A DNA stretch of 64,000 bases. Source: Chromatium okenii (GTDB lineage: Bacteria > Pseudomonadota > Gammaproteobacteria > Chromatiales > Chromatiaceae). Below are positions 47,633 through 58,293 of this stretch, piece by piece; positions within the stretch are counted from its first letter, which is position 1, and the number at the start of each line of letters is the position of its first letter. A program made the translations under genes and the position numbers. The stretch spans positions 1 through 64,000 of the forward strand of contig NZ_NRRQ01000007.1 of the NCBI RefSeq assembly GCF_016583745.1. Direction: 5' to 3'. The notes under the pieces were generated by a model. That model saw only the letters and a program-made list of their open reading frames with translations, was not told where the DNA came from and made no database searches.

Positions 47633-48928
47633 TTAAAGCAGATCAAACAACGACATCTTGTTCATTTCGATGTAGGTTTTTTGTGCAGCTTCTAACACCA
47701 CTTCTTGCAATTTGAACCGGCTGATTGCTTCCGCATAATCAAGATCGCGCACCTCAGAACGGGTATTGGATAAATCCAAAATGCGCTCCGCATTCAATTC
47801 TGTTTGCGTGTCTAAAGTTGCTAAACGCACGCCAACAGTGGTGCGAATTTCACTGAATTGCGCCAGACCAGAATCAACATTGCGCAAGGCAATACTGCTG
47901 GCTTTTGACAGCATTTCCCGATCTTTTTCAGGCGATAGCGATTGTTCAAATGCGCTGGCAATATCTTCTAATGTTTGAAAAATACTAACCTGAGTGACGG
48001 GACGCGAAATCACTTCATCGCCATTCGCGGGCGCACCTTCAATCGTGATTTGACGACCAGCAAATTCAATGGGTTGATTGGCGGGAGTTGGTGGCATAAA
48101 TACCCCGCCCGCGTCGGTGCTGCCGTAGGTGCCGCTAATTAACGCACCGTTGTTATCGCGCACGGCGTGACCATCCATATCCAACACGTTATATTCCACC
48201 GCGCCCGGATGCGTTGCCGGATAGCTGAATTTAATTCGCAGCGTCTGATCGGCGCTATTGAGCGCGTCCTCTAAATTGGCACTTGCCACCGATGCGACCT
48301 CCATCGTGCCGGTATTGGTCGCCTTCGGGACGGCTTCTGTTAATAACCCGCTGCGTTCGGGAATCGCCATAAATACGGCTTCACCGGTATCACCGCCGCG
48401 AATTTGACGGTTATTGGTGATGTCGATGGTGCGCACAGAACCCGCGCCAGCAGCACCAACATACGACACCACACCTGTATCGCTGACGATAAATGGCTCC
48501 GTATGGGAACGGGTGCCCGCAAATAGATATTCACCATTTGCTTCTTTGAAATTCGCAATACCAATTAAATCTTCGCGCAATTCACGGATTTCTCGCGCCA
48601 TAATGGAGCGATTTTCATAAATGTAGGTGTCATTACTGCCTGCTACCACTAATTCGCGTACGCGCTGCAAAATGTTTTGACTGGCTTCAATTTGCGTTTC
48701 TTCTTGTTCTAATTGCGGGCGCACTAAATCGTTATTGCGTTGATACTGTTCTGTAGTTTTAATAGCGACATCTAATTGCACTGTTTGCGCAGCGGCATTC
48801 GGATCATCAGCAGGAGTTAAGAATGTGCGTCCACTCGATAACTGTAAATTTGTTTGATTCAATTTAGATTGAGCGCGTTGCATGGTCGCCAAATTGGAAT
48901 TGAAAATTTGAGGAGTTGAAATACGCAT
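47633..48928 (-). CDS. flgL: Flagellar hook-filament junction protein FlgL (HAP3)
   Basis: 431 residues with the flagellin-like N-terminus (RISTPQIFNSNLATMQRAQSKLN ... LSSGRTFLTPADDP) and C-terminal helix (LDYAEAISRFKLQEVVLEAAQKTY). The middle variable domain is longer than in E. coli. It joins the filament to the hook with FlgK. It is the last gene of the flgB-L run, and its GGAG site is 6 bases upstream of the ATG. Confidence 0.95.
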   Translation of the reverse strand: MRISTPQIFNSNLATMQRAQSKLNQTNLQLSSGRTFLTPADDPNAAAQTVQLDVAIKTTEQYQRNNDLVRPQLEQEETQIEASQNILQRVRELVVAGSNDTYIYENRSIMAREIRELREDLIGIANFKEANGEYLFAGTRSHTEPFIVSDTGVVSYVGAAGAGSVRTIDITNNRQIRGGDTGEAVFMAIPERSGLLTEAVPKATNTGTMEVASVASANLEDALNSADQTLRIKFSYPATHPGAVEYNVLDMDGHAVRDNNGALISGTYGSTDAGGVFMPPTPANQPIEFAGRQITIEGAPANGDEVISRPVTQVSIFQTLEDIASAFEQSLSPEKDREMLSKASSIALRNVDSGLAQFSEIRTTVGVRLATLDTQTELNAERILDLSNTRSEVRDLDYAEAISRFKLQEVVLEAAQKTYIEMNKMSLFDLL

Positions 48929-48939
48929 GGATGACTCCG

Positions 48940-51084
48940 TTAACCGCGAACCGCGTTGAGCAGGGTATCGAATATCGTGCTGCTGGTGCTAATCACCTGT
49001 GCTGCGGCTTGATAGGCTTGTTGAAAGCGAATTAAATTGGCGGCTTCTTCATCGAGATTGACACCAGATACTGCCTGATATTGGGCTTGCGCGGCGCTTA
49101 ATAGGGTTTCATTGGCTTCATGCGCAATTTGCATGTGATACGTTTCAGAACCAACGTTAGATAACAAGCTGTTATAGCTGCCGTGAAAAGTTTCTTTACC
49201 GCGCACCAAAAACGTATCTTGCAGCGCCGTCATCGCCAGCATGTTGCGGTTATCACCGTTGCGCCCCGCGCTGAGATCAAGCGTGAACGCATCGTAAGCG
49301 TCTGGTTCGCCTTGGATATCCAGCTCCCAACCGTCACCAACCACCGTCGTGGTTTGGGGTTCTTCCGTTTCCAGCGCCGTTTCCGTGACTGCGACCGTGA
49401 ACACCTCGCCATTTTCCGGGGTGCCGCGAATCCGCATTTCCCAACCTTGGGTCGCAATCGTGGTCACGCCCGAAGGATCAAGCGTGAAGCGTTCGCCGCC
49501 GACGCTAAATTGCTGTTTAGTGGCATCAAAACTCACCAAGGTGCTGGGATTTAAGCCGATTTGTTCGGGATCGGTGACGCGGAAACTCTCCACCGTTGCC
49601 CCGCCCACTTCGGCACCATCGCTGATGCTGATCAAATTCACTGCGTCAGCGTCTTGATTGACCACGATGGCGGCGGGTTTGGCGCTCGCGGCACTGGCAT
49701 CAGTGATGCGCAGATCAATCAGTTTGGCGCTGCCCGTGTTGTCAGCAGCCACTAACGCGCCGGAAGCCGCTGCGATCAACTCTGGATCGTCAATGACGAC
49801 CTCCAATTGACTGGACGCCGTGCGGGTCGGTTGAATCAACCAGGTATCACCATCTTCGGGAGCGCCAGCCAGAATGGCGGCAGGATCAATTTGCAGTCCG
49901 TCGCCAATCAATACATCCGGCTGCGTGGGATCAGGAGTCAAGGTGACGACTGCATTGGACGGCTGGCGCGTCAGATAAAAATTTCCGCTGTGATATTGCA
50001 GGCGGTAATCGCTGGCGCTGAGAGCGGCAACATCGACAACCGTCACCGTTGGTACCGCGATCTCGGCGTTCGTGGGTTTGGGATACACCTCAACTGCGGG
50101 CAGCGTGAACAAATCGCCGCCAACATCACCGTTTAAGTCCAGTCCCAGCTTGTTTTGCTCATTAAAGCGCGTCGTCAACGTCAGCCCGATCAAGCCCAGC
50201 GTGTTTTGGGCAACATCAATGACATTGGTACGACTGTCGATCAAGCCACCGAGTCTGCCGCCGCTGAGTTGGCGAGTGACATTTGCGGGCGCACCGTTGG
50301 CGTTGACTTGCAGACCAATATCCACGTTGACCGGATCGCCGCTGAGATGATCGGTCAACAATTTGCGAGCATTGTTGCCCATCACCAGCGTTTGCCCGTT
50401 GCCCGCAAACACGTTGACCGCGCCGTCGTCTTCCATCGTGATGCTGATGTCAACCCTTTCTGCCATCTGGTTGAGCAATAAATCACGTTGATCGAGCAGA
50501 TCATTCGGCGGTCCGCTGGTGCCCATAAATCCGCCGCTAATGCGACTGTTGAGATCGGCCACCTTTTGCGCAAACTGGTTGAGTTCTCCCACCGTTGCTT
50601 CAATTTGCCCGTTAATCAAACTGCGCTGTTCATTGAGTTGCTGATTCACGGTGTTGAGACGTCCGGTGAACGATTCCGCCGCTGCCAGCAAGGTGATGCG
50701 AGCGGGAAGCGAGGTGGGATCATCGGCAACATCTTGGAGCGCGGCGGAATAACTGTTTAATACCGGCGTCAAGCCCGTTGTTTCATCGGCAAGCAAATTA
50801 TCGACGCGCTGCGCAAACTCCAAGCGGACGCTGGTATTGGTGTTGATAGTGAGGGTGTTACGCAGTTGGGTATTGATGAGATTGTCGCTGATCCGCTGCA
50901 CACTGGTGAGCCGGACACCTTGACCGATGTAATGACCGACACGTTTTTGCGGTGTCTGCTGCGTCAATTCCACCCGCTGGCGGCTGTAGCCTTCGGTGGT
51001 CGCGTTAGCAATGTTATGGCTGGTGGTGGCTAGGGCACTTTGGGAAGCCATGACCCCAGAAACGCCCGTGCTGAGAATACTCAT
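48940..51084 (-). CDS. flgK: Flagellar hook-associated protein FlgK (HAP1)
   Basis: 714 residues. It begins SILSTGVSGVMASQSALATTSHNIANATTEGYSRQ, the standard rod/hook/HAP motif, and ends in the coiled coil FQQAYQAAAQVISTSSTIFDTLLNAV. The middle (about 330-600) is a long variable beta region that is exposed on the hook junction, so the protein is larger than the 547-residue E. coli form, as in Pseudomonas. Secreted by the flagellar export apparatus with FlgN as chaperone. Confidence 0.95.
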   Translation of the reverse strand: MSILSTGVSGVMASQSALATTSHNIANATTEGYSRQRVELTQQTPQKRVGHYIGQGVRLTSVQRISDNLINTQLRNTLTINTNTSVRLEFAQRVDNLLADETTGLTPVLNSYSAALQDVADDPTSLPARITLLAAAESFTGRLNTVNQQLNEQRSLINGQIEATVGELNQFAQKVADLNSRISGGFMGTSGPPNDLLDQRDLLLNQMAERVDISITMEDDGAVNVFAGNGQTLVMGNNARKLLTDHLSGDPVNVDIGLQVNANGAPANVTRQLSGGRLGGLIDSRTNVIDVAQNTLGLIGLTLTTRFNEQNKLGLDLNGDVGGDLFTLPAVEVYPKPTNAEIAVPTVTVVDVAALSASDYRLQYHSGNFYLTRQPSNAVVTLTPDPTQPDVLIGDGLQIDPAAILAGAPEDGDTWLIQPTRTASSQLEVVIDDPELIAAASGALVAADNTGSAKLIDLRITDASAASAKPAAIVVNQDADAVNLISISDGAEVGGATVESFRVTDPEQIGLNPSTLVSFDATKQQFSVGGERFTLDPSGVTTIATQGWEMRIRGTPENGEVFTVAVTETALETEEPQTTTVVGDGWELDIQGEPDAYDAFTLDLSAGRNGDNRNMLAMTALQDTFLVRGKETFHGSYNSLLSNVGSETYHMQIAHEANETLLSAAQAQYQAVSGVNLDEEAANLIRFQQAYQAAAQVISTSSTIFDTLLNAVRG

Positions 51085-51183
51085 CGCAATAACCTTAAAT
51101 TTGATTGACGCACAGCACTCTGTCCGTCAGCCCAGCAAGCGCATCTCGCGGCACATCATTAACCCCCCGCAAGGACTGAAACA

Positions 51184-52257
51184 TTAACTCTCAGTGGTTT
51201 TATCGGCGCGAACGCTTGAGACTTGAGAAGTCGCTACCACTTCAGATGCGCTCAGGCTGCCAAATCGGTCACGAATTCCCAACACCTTGGCAGCATAACG
51301 CGGATCGGTCGCATAACCCGCTTGCTGCAAACCGCGAATAAAATCCGCGCCGTTGGTGCTCGCCAACGCTTTCCCATAACGCGGATTGCGGCGCAGAAAT
51401 GCCACATAATCCACAAACGCATCCGCCGGACTCTCATAAGCACGAAATTTTGCCCGCTCGCGTTGCGCCACGCCGTTGCGATATTCCAGCGTCCCCACCG
51501 CGACCGAAGCGCCTTCCCAGCGCGAATCAGCCTTGATTCCAAACAAATTAAAACTGCTGCTGCCATCAGCGCGGCGCGGAATATGTTTACCCCAGCCAGT
51601 TTCTAACGCGCTCTGCGCCAGCAACACATCCGTATCCATTCCCAACGTCTGCGCCGCCTGCTGCGCAAACGGCTTGAGATACGCCACAAACTCCGCCGGC
51701 GTGCGCGGCGGCCACTGCGCTTGACCTTGAAAAGTGGTCAACGGCTTCACCTGATTTGACGAAACGCTGGCAGTTGTGGGCGCAGCGGCTGGCGCAGCAG
51801 CGTCAACACTTTGGCGGTGCAGCGGTTTCAGCGCCTGATTGCGCTCTGGCAAGCGCAAGGTCTTCGGATCACGCTCACCGCTCACCGTCGTCGCGCCAGC
51901 ACTGACTCCGGTGGGAGAAAGCTGGCGCATCAACAATTTGCGCAAGCCCAGCCCTTCACCTTGGCTCAACGCCGCTGCAATCTGTTGATCGTGCAGCTCT
52001 TGATACATTTTGCTTTGTTCAGAATCAAAGATGCCACCGCCGGACGAGGCAGCACGCATCTGTTTGAGCATTTGCCCAGTCAACAGCCCTTCAAAGGCAC
52101 GCGCCGTGGCTTCTAACGCCGCGGGATCGCCGTTGCGGGCAGAGGTTGCTAACGGCTGCAAGCTCTTCGGATCGCTCACCAGCCCGCCGCTCGCGCCAGT
52201 CGGCGCGGCAGCGCTGGTCATCAGCCGGGTTCCAAAAGGTGCGGTGGCGGACAACAT
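51184..52257 (-). CDS. flgJ: Flagellar rod assembly protein / peptidoglycan hydrolase FlgJ
   Basis: 357 residues with two domains. The N-terminal rod-binding part (about 45-115) contains ARAFEGLLTGQMLKQMRAA and IFDSEQSKMYQELHDQQIA. The C-terminal glucosaminidase (about 190-340) contains LLAQSALETGWGKHIPR with the catalytic Glu. It opens the peptidoglycan so that the rod can pass, and is exported to the periplasm. Its ATG lies 6 bases after the flgI stop. Confidence 0.95.
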   Translation of the reverse strand: MLSATAPFGTRLMTSAAAPTGASGGLVSDPKSLQPLATSARNGDPAALEATARAFEGLLTGQMLKQMRAASSGGGIFDSEQSKMYQELHDQQIAAALSQGEGLGLRKLLMRQLSPTGVSAGATTVSGERDPKTLRLPERNQALKPLHRQSVDAAAPAAAPTTASVSSNQVKPLTTFQGQAQWPPRTPAEFVAYLKPFAQQAAQTLGMDTDVLLAQSALETGWGKHIPRRADGSSSFNLFGIKADSRWEGASVAVGTLEYRNGVAQRERAKFRAYESPADAFVDYVAFLRRNPRYGKALASTNGADFIRGLQQAGYATDPRYAAKVLGIRDRFGSLSASEVVATSQVSSVRADKTTES

Positions 52258-52263
52258 GACGGC

Positions 52264-53418
52264 TTAAATCACAATCAGCTCGGCGCGTAACGCCCCGACT
52301 TCGCGCAACGCATCGAGAATGGCGACCAAATCACCGGGCGCTGCCCCGACTGCGTTAATCGCCTGCACGATGTCACCCAGCGCGGTGCCGGGCGCAAACA
52401 GAAACATGCGATTTTTCTCTTGTTTCGCACCCACCTGACTATCGCTGGCAGTGGCGGTGCGCCCGCCGGAGCGTCCATTGGGCTGCGACGCCACTGGCGT
52501 TTCTTCAATCGTGAGAGTGAGATTGCCGTGCGTGATGGCGGCAGGTGTGACCTTGACATCCGCGCCAATCACCAGCGTGCCGGTGCGGGAATTGATGACC
52601 ACACGAGCCGCTGGTGCGCCGGTGGCGACGTTGAGATTTTCCAGCGCCGACATAAACGCCACCCGTTGCCCGCGTTTGGTGGGAGCGCGGACCTGCACTG
52701 AAGAACCATCTAGCGCCTCGGCCACGTCCTTGCCAAAGCTGCGATTGATCGCCTCCACCATTTGCGTGGCGGTGGTGAAATCCGGTCGCCGTAAATTGAG
52801 CACCAGCGCGTTGCCATCGCCAAAAGTATTGGGCACCTCACGCTCCACCGTCGCGCCGTTGGGAATCCGCCCCACGCTGGGAACGTTGACCGTGATGCTG
52901 CTGCCGTCTTTACCTTCCACGCCAAAACCGCTGACGATGAGATTGCCCTGCGCCATCGCGTAGACCTCGCCGTCGATGCCTTTTAATGGCGTCATCAGCA
53001 AGGTGCCACCGCGCAAACTTTTCGAGTTACCGAGAGAGGAAATGGTGATGTCGAGCCGCTGTCCGGGTTTGGCGAACGGCGGCAAGTCGGTCGTAATCAT
53101 CACGGCAGCGACGTTTTTAAGCTGCGGATTGACGTTGGGCGGGATGGTGACGCCGAGCTGACCGAGCATGTTTTTCAGACTTTGCACGGTGAACGGCGCT
53201 TGCGTGGTTTGATCGCCGGTGCCGGTGAGACCGACCACTAAACCGTAACCAATCAATTGGTTATCGCGGACGCCAGCGATGGTGGCGAGGTCTTTGATGC
53301 GTTCGGGAGTGCCAAAATCGTTGGGATTAAACGATTCATTGCCGGCGGAGAGCTGGGTCATGCCGCAACACAGCCCAATCAAGCACAGGTGGCGGAGGAA
53401 GTGGCTGAATTGACGCAT
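52264..53418 (-). CDS. flgI: Flagellar P-ring protein FlgI
   Basis: 384 residues with a signal peptide (to QLSAG) followed by [25 protein letters not shown], the hallmark of FlgI. It forms the peptidoglycan-level bushing of the basal body. The ATG follows GAGG. Confidence 0.97.
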   Translation of the reverse strand: MRQFSHFLRHLCLIGLCCGMTQLSAGNESFNPNDFGTPERIKDLATIAGVRDNQLIGYGLVVGLTGTGDQTTQAPFTVQSLKNMLGQLGVTIPPNVNPQLKNVAAVMITTDLPPFAKPGQRLDITISSLGNSKSLRGGTLLMTPLKGIDGEVYAMAQGNLIVSGFGVEGKDGSSITVNVPSVGRIPNGATVEREVPNTFGDGNALVLNLRRPDFTTATQMVEAINRSFGKDVAEALDGSSVQVRAPTKRGQRVAFMSALENLNVATGAPAARVVINSRTGTLVIGADVKVTPAAITHGNLTLTIEETPVASQPNGRSGGRTATASDSQVGAKQEKNRMFLFAPGTALGDIVQAINAVGAAPGDLVAILDALREVGALRAELIVI

Positions 53419-53454
53419 GGCGAACCTCGCTGTGGGGGTGTCGCCGCTGCTGGT

Positions 53455-54147
53455 TTAGAACGGCCACACCGGATGATTGAAGAACCGTGATAACCAGCCG
53501 GGGGTGTTGCTGTCTTGAAGGGCACCGGTGCCGCCGTAATAGAGTTGCGCATTGGCGACTTGAATCGACTGCACGGTGTTGGTGGCGCTGATGTCAACCG
53601 GACGAATGATGCCGCGTAACCGCACGAATTCATTGCCTTGATTGATGCCGAGCCATTTTTCGCCCTGCACGACCAGATTGCCGTTTGGCAACACTTCGGC
53701 GACGGTGACGGTGATTTCGCCGCTGAGTTGATTGCTCTGGCTGGAATCACCAGCGCCATCAAAACTGCCGTCGTTGGCGCTGCTGGCGCTCAAAATCGGC
53801 AATCCGCCTGGGATCACATCCCGTCCAGCAATATTAAGACCACCAATGCTCATATCGTTTGATGAGCTTTTTGTCGTCGTGGTCGCTGTCGATTTTTTGG
53901 CGTTCGTGCGTTCTGCCAACTGCACCCGCACCAGATCGCCGACGCGACGCGCTTTGTAATCTTCAAATAACCCTTGACTGCGGGTGGTTTGATAAATCGC
54001 GCCATGATTGGCGGCAGACGGCAGCGGCGGTTGTGGCGGGATCGGACGATAGTCTTGTGAATCGCCGGGTTTCGTTGACGTGAGCGCAGCGCAGCCGCTC
54101 AATCCGAGCGCGATGAGCAGGAGTGTGGAGCGCGTGAGCTGGCGCAT
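53455..54147 (-). CDS. flgH: Flagellar L-ring lipoprotein FlgH
   Basis: 230 residues. The signal peptide ends in LSGC, the lipobox. GAIYQ, LFEDYKARRVGDLVRVQLAE and LPNGNLVVQGEKWLGINQG match FlgH. It forms the outer-membrane ring of the basal body. Confidence 0.96.
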   Translation of the reverse strand: MRQLTRSTLLLIALGLSGCAALTSTKPGDSQDYRPIPPQPPLPSAANHGAIYQTTRSQGLFEDYKARRVGDLVRVQLAERTNAKKSTATTTTKSSSNDMSIGGLNIAGRDVIPGGLPILSASSANDGSFDGAGDSSQSNQLSGEITVTVAEVLPNGNLVVQGEKWLGINQGNEFVRLRGIIRPVDISATNTVQSIQVANAQLYYGGTGALQDSNTPGWLSRFFNHPVWPF

Positions 54148-54165
54148 GGCAAGCAGAAGTTGGGA

Positions 54166-54957
54166 TTAGCGAGCGAGGTTGTTATTGACGAATTGGAGCA
54201 TCGAATCGGCGGCAGCGACGGCTTTGGAATTGACCTCATAAGCGCGTTGGGTTTCGATCATGTTCACCAATTCTTCCGCCATGTTGACGTTGCTGGTTTC
54301 CAAAGTGCCCTGCACGACGGTACCGATGCCATTTTGACCCGGATTTGCGGACTGCGCGGTGCCAGAAGCGCCGGTTTCGATGTAGATATTTTCGCCCATC
54401 GCCTGCAAACCGGCGGGATTGACGAAATCAGCGAGCTGGATCGTGCCGATCTCTTGTCCGGCTGCCTCGCCGGGAATCTGCGCGGAGACGGTGCCATCTT
54501 TGCCAATCGTCACTGACAGCGCGTTGGCGGGAACCGTCAAGCCCGGCTGCAACGGATAGCCGTTCGACATGACGATCTCGCCGTCAGCATTGAGCTGAAA
54601 AGTGCCGTCGCGGGTGTAACCCATCTCGCCGCTAGGCAGCAGCACTTGAAAAAACCCGCGCCCTTCGATGGTCATATCGAGCGCGTTTTCGGTTTGCACC
54701 ATGCCGCCTTGTGTGAACAGCTTTTCAGTAGCGACGGTGCGCGAACCCATGCCGAGCATCAATCCTGATGGAAGCTGTGCCTGTTGCGTTGCCTGCGCGC
54801 CGGGCTGGCGGATGGTTTGATAAATCAAGTCTTCAAACACCGCCCGACTCTTTTTGAAGCCGTTGGTGTTGACGTTCGCCAAATTATTGGCGACCACCGC
54901 CATGCGCGTTTGCTGCGCGTCGAGCCCGGTTTTAGCGATCCAAAGTGATTGATTCAT
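54166..54957 (-). CDS. flgG: Flagellar distal rod protein FlgG
   Basis: 263 residues; start [19 protein letters not shown] with GAGGA 6 bases upstream. The rod motif [18 protein letters not shown] and the C-terminal [20 protein letters not shown] are conserved. It is the longest rod segment, and its size equals the normal FlgG. Confidence 0.97.
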   Translation of the reverse strand: MNQSLWIAKTGLDAQQTRMAVVANNLANVNTNGFKKSRAVFEDLIYQTIRQPGAQATQQAQLPSGLMLGMGSRTVATEKLFTQGGMVQTENALDMTIEGRGFFQVLLPSGEMGYTRDGTFQLNADGEIVMSNGYPLQPGLTVPANALSVTIGKDGTVSAQIPGEAAGQEIGTIQLADFVNPAGLQAMGENIYIETGASGTAQSANPGQNGIGTVVQGTLETSNVNMAEELVNMIETQRAYEVNSKAVAAADSMLQFVNNNLAR

Positions 54958-54984
54958 AAAAATTCCTCGCAGTTAGGCGTGGCG

Positions 54985-55731
54985 CTAACTGCCGCTAATT
55001 CCCAGCAGGCGATTGTGATTTTGTTCGACGTTGTTGGCAGCATCCATCATCTTGATTTGCAACTCAAAATTGCGTGACAGATCAATCATCTCCGCCAGCG
55101 CCGACACCGTATTGACGTTGCTGCTTTCCAACGCGCCACCGATCACGCGCATCGTGGCATCGGCTGGCAGCGCCTGCCCATTCCGCGCCCGAATCAAGCC
55201 ATCTTCACCGCGAAACAACGCCTTGAGATCAGGATTCACCAGCCGAATGCGATCAATGGCGGTCAGCGCGTTGGCACCAGAACCGCCGGGGCGCACTGTG
55301 ATCGTGCCGTCGGTGCCAATTGAAAAGGCTTCATTTGGCGGCACGGCAATCGGTCCGCCGCCGCCGAGCACTGCTAAACCGCGCTCGGTGCGCAAAATGC
55401 CAGTGGAATCAACGTGAAAATTGCCAGAACGGGTGTAGGTTTCGGTGCCATCGGGCGCTTGCACCGCGATAAAACCGGGACCATCGAGGGCGATGTCCTG
55501 CTCGCGTCCGGTGCTTTGCTGCGCCCCGAGCGAAAAATCAATTGCCTCATCGCGCACCTGCACATAATCACGGGAATCAAATACGGGGCCACGAATTGGC
55601 ACGGTATAGGCGTCACCCAAGGCTTGGCGAAAACCATGCGTATTGGCATTTGCCAAATTTTGGTGATTGATTGCCTGCGCATAGAGGTTTTCTTTTGCGC
55701 CCGACATTGCGAGATAGAGAAAACGATCCAT
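54985..55731 (-). CDS. flgF: Flagellar proximal rod protein FlgF
   Basis: 248 residues; begins MDRFLYLAMSGAKENLYAQ with QNLANANTHGFRQAL, typical of FlgF, and ends with EMIDLSRNFELQIKMM. It forms part of the proximal rod. The GGAG ribosome site lies 10 bases upstream. It lies between flgE and flgG as in other gammaproteobacteria. Confidence 0.96.
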   Translation of the reverse strand: MDRFLYLAMSGAKENLYAQAINHQNLANANTHGFRQALGDAYTVPIRGPVFDSRDYVQVRDEAIDFSLGAQQSTGREQDIALDGPGFIAVQAPDGTETYTRSGNFHVDSTGILRTERGLAVLGGGGPIAVPPNEAFSIGTDGTITVRPGGSGANALTAIDRIRLVNPDLKALFRGEDGLIRARNGQALPADATMRVIGGALESSNVNTVSALAEMIDLSRNFELQIKMMDAANNVEQNHNRLLGISGS

Positions 55732-55770
55732 GATTCAATTGCTCCGGCAATCAATGTTGTATTCAAATGA

Positions 55771-57129
55771 CTATTGCAGATTCAGAATAGTTTGCACCAT
55801 CTGATCGGCAGTAGAAACGGTTTTTGCATTCGCCTGATAATTGCGCTGCGCAGTGATGAGATTCACCAATTCTTCGGCAACATCAACATTAGAGGCTTCG
55901 AGGGCACCAGATTGTACCGAACCGAGTTCACCATTACCGGGCGCGTCATAGGTATGTTCACCAGACTCAGCAGTTTCAATCCAAGCGTTATTTCCGATCA
56001 CCTGCAATCCTTGCGGGTTATTGAAATTCGCCAGCGCCACCTGTCCTAGTGCTTTTGATTGACCGTTCGTATAGCGAGAAAACACAATGCCATTCGCATC
56101 AACTTCGAGACCACTCAATCTTCCCACTGCATTGCCATTCTGGCTCAATTCATTCACCGTGTATTGCGTTCCAAACTGCGTCATACCAGTGAAATTGACA
56201 AAAACCGTTGTATCTACTAATGGTGGCACAACATCTGGGTTTTGCACGGTACCAATTTGAGCACCGTTATCAGGTTTATACAACGCTAAATCTGGAAATG
56301 GAAATGCTTGCAACTCATCTACAGCGGGCGTCACCAAATTGCCAGTGGTGTCAAAGGTCAACGATATTGGTGTAAGCGTATTAGGACTTGCGGGATCAGC
56401 CCAATCACCTAAATCTGCATACACATTCCATGTCAATGGTGTTTCTGTTTTTTGGAAATAGAACGTCATATTACGCGGCAACCCCAACGTATCGTATACC
56501 GTTGCCGAGGTTGAGTAGTTGTAAGTATCTGGATCGTTTTGATTGAACGTCACCAAGGTGCCGTTAATATCACGGATTGCCTCAGCATCAGAACGCAGGT
56601 TGATTTTAGAAACGACCTTACCAGTTGATGTTGGCGGGAAATTTTCTAACGGCAACTGCAAACTTTGTAGGTTGCCAACATCAAACTCTGGATCATTTAA
56701 TTCTGGTACAAATACGCCCTCAGTCACGGCATAAAGATTGTCATCTTTGCGCGGATAAGTCTGTAACTGTTGTCCTTGGCTGTTTACAACATAGCCATCT
56801 TGATCCACCTGAAACGCACCAGCGCGGGTGTAAGATTTACTGCCGTTTTCGTCCATGATAAAGAAGCCTTGCCCACTAATTGCCAAATCCATGACATTGT
56901 CACTGTAATCTAGTGAGCCTTGGGTGAATTGCTGTGGCGTTGCTGCCAGCCGCGCTCCAGAACCAATTGCCGTTTTACTAATGCTGCCGTAAGACTGAAC
57001 GAATAAATTAGCAAACTCAGCGCGAGATTCCTTAAATCCCACCGTGCCAGAATTTGCAATGTTGTTGCCAGTCACCTTGAGGTCTGCTGACGCGGCATTT
57101 AATCCCGTCAACCCGATATTAAAAGACAT
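55771..57129 (-). CDS. flgE: Flagellar hook protein FlgE
   Basis: 452 residues from ATG 57129 (AGGAG 8 bases upstream; an upstream ATG at 57153 would overlap that site). It starts MSFNIGLTGLNAASADLKVT and ends EELVNLITAQRNYQANAKTVS. The protein polymerises into the hook. It lies downstream of flgD, whose product caps its assembly. Confidence 0.97.
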   Translation of the reverse strand: MSFNIGLTGLNAASADLKVTGNNIANSGTVGFKESRAEFANLFVQSYGSISKTAIGSGARLAATPQQFTQGSLDYSDNVMDLAISGQGFFIMDENGSKSYTRAGAFQVDQDGYVVNSQGQQLQTYPRKDDNLYAVTEGVFVPELNDPEFDVGNLQSLQLPLENFPPTSTGKVVSKINLRSDAEAIRDINGTLVTFNQNDPDTYNYSTSATVYDTLGLPRNMTFYFQKTETPLTWNVYADLGDWADPASPNTLTPISLTFDTTGNLVTPAVDELQAFPFPDLALYKPDNGAQIGTVQNPDVVPPLVDTTVFVNFTGMTQFGTQYTVNELSQNGNAVGRLSGLEVDANGIVFSRYTNGQSKALGQVALANFNNPQGLQVIGNNAWIETAESGEHTYDAPGNGELGSVQSGALEASNVDVAEELVNLITAQRNYQANAKTVSTADQMVQTILNLQ

Positions 57130-57174
57130 GTGATATTCTCCTGTTTCATTCAAAAGCAGTGGCTAAAAAACAAA

Positions 57175-57855
57175 CTAACCAATACGATAAACATCGGCAA
57201 AACTGATATTACCAAGCCCTTTAACATTGAGCTTCAAACCGCCGCTTGTGCTGTCGTAGGCTACATTCTTTATCTGACCATTCAACAACGTTTCAAACGC
57301 TTCTGTTTTACCATCAACTTGACCAGTAATCTGAAACGTATAAGCGCCAGCCGGTGCCGGTTTGCCACTATTATTCAGTCCATCCCAGCTAAATTCTTGT
57401 AATCCAGCACTTAAACGACCGAGATCAACATTACGAATCAATTGTCCACTGGCGTCGGTGACGCTCACGGTCACTCCTTGTGTTGATGAAGGCAAATCCA
57501 CCGCACCATTTATCCCTTCCCCTTCAGACAAGGTCGCGGATTGCGCGGGTGCAAGCACATTTTTACTTACTAACACTGCCGCTTGCAGCGCCTGACTTTG
57601 ATTTAATGATAAAGACAGGGCGCTAAATTCTTTGGTTAATGATTCAATTCCCGTAACGGTTGAAAATTGCGCCATCTGACCAAGGAATTCGCCATTTTCC
57701 ATTGGTGCCAATGGGTCTTGATTGGTCAACTGCGTGGTCATTAACTTAAGGAAATCATCTTGCCCAAGTTTATCATTTTTTTCTTTTACAACAGGCGTTG
57801 ATGAATACGTTGTTAGTCCAATGCCAGTGTAGGCTTCTGCGGATACATTTGCCAC
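57175..57855 (-). CDS. flgD: Flagellar hook assembly (capping) protein FlgD
   Basis: 226 residues, starting with GTG 57855 with AGGAG 8 bases upstream. The N-terminal export part contains LGQDDFLKLMTTQLTNQDPL, the strongest FlgD motif. The C-terminal domain is built of FlgD Ig-like and tudor-like parts. It caps the growing hook. Confidence 0.96.
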   Translation of the reverse strand: MANVSAEAYTGIGLTTYSSTPVVKEKNDKLGQDDFLKLMTTQLTNQDPLAPMENGEFLGQMAQFSTVTGIESLTKEFSALSLSLNQSQALQAAVLVSKNVLAPAQSATLSEGEGINGAVDLPSSTQGVTVSVTDASGQLIRNVDLGRLSAGLQEFSWDGLNNSGKPAPAGAYTFQITGQVDGKTEAFETLLNGQIKNVAYDSTSGGLKLNVKGLGNISFADVYRIG

Positions 57856-57866
57856 GAGTGATACTC

Positions 57867-58289
57867 CTAATTCTGACCAACTTGCAGGGTACGTTGTAAT
57901 AATTGGCGCGCAGTCGTCATTACTTCCACGTTGGCTTCATAGCTGCGAGATGCTGACATCATATTTGCCATTTCTTCAACCACGCTAATTGCTGGTCGAA
58001 AGACATAACCGTCGCCATTCGCTTGGGGGTGATTGGGTTCATAAGTTGGAATTGGTTGTGACGGAGCGTCAACAATATCAACCACGCGCACTGGCATTGC
58101 TGCTTGATCGGGGTCTTCTTTATCCAAAATCGTTTGAAATAACACCTGTTTGGATTTATAAGTTGCATCCGGTGTTTTAGAGGCAGTATTCGCATTTGCT
58201 AAATTCGATGCAACCGTATTTAAGCGGATAGATTGCGCAGTGAGCGCCGAGGCGGAAGTATTAAAAATGCGAAACAAATCACCACTCAT
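57867..58289 (-). CDS. flgC: Flagellar proximal rod protein FlgC
   Basis: 140 residues, with LFRIFNTSASALTAQSIRLN at the start and MANMMSASRSYEANVEVM at the end. AGGAG is 7 bases upstream of the ATG. It is a component of the proximal rod together with FlgB and FlgF. Confidence 0.97.
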   Translation of the reverse strand: MSGDLFRIFNTSASALTAQSIRLNTVASNLANANTASKTPDATYKSKQVLFQTILDKEDPDQAAMPVRVVDIVDAPSQPIPTYEPNHPQANGDGYVFRPAISVVEEMANMMSASRSYEANVEVMTTARQLLQRTLQVGQN

Positions 58290-58293
58290 GGCA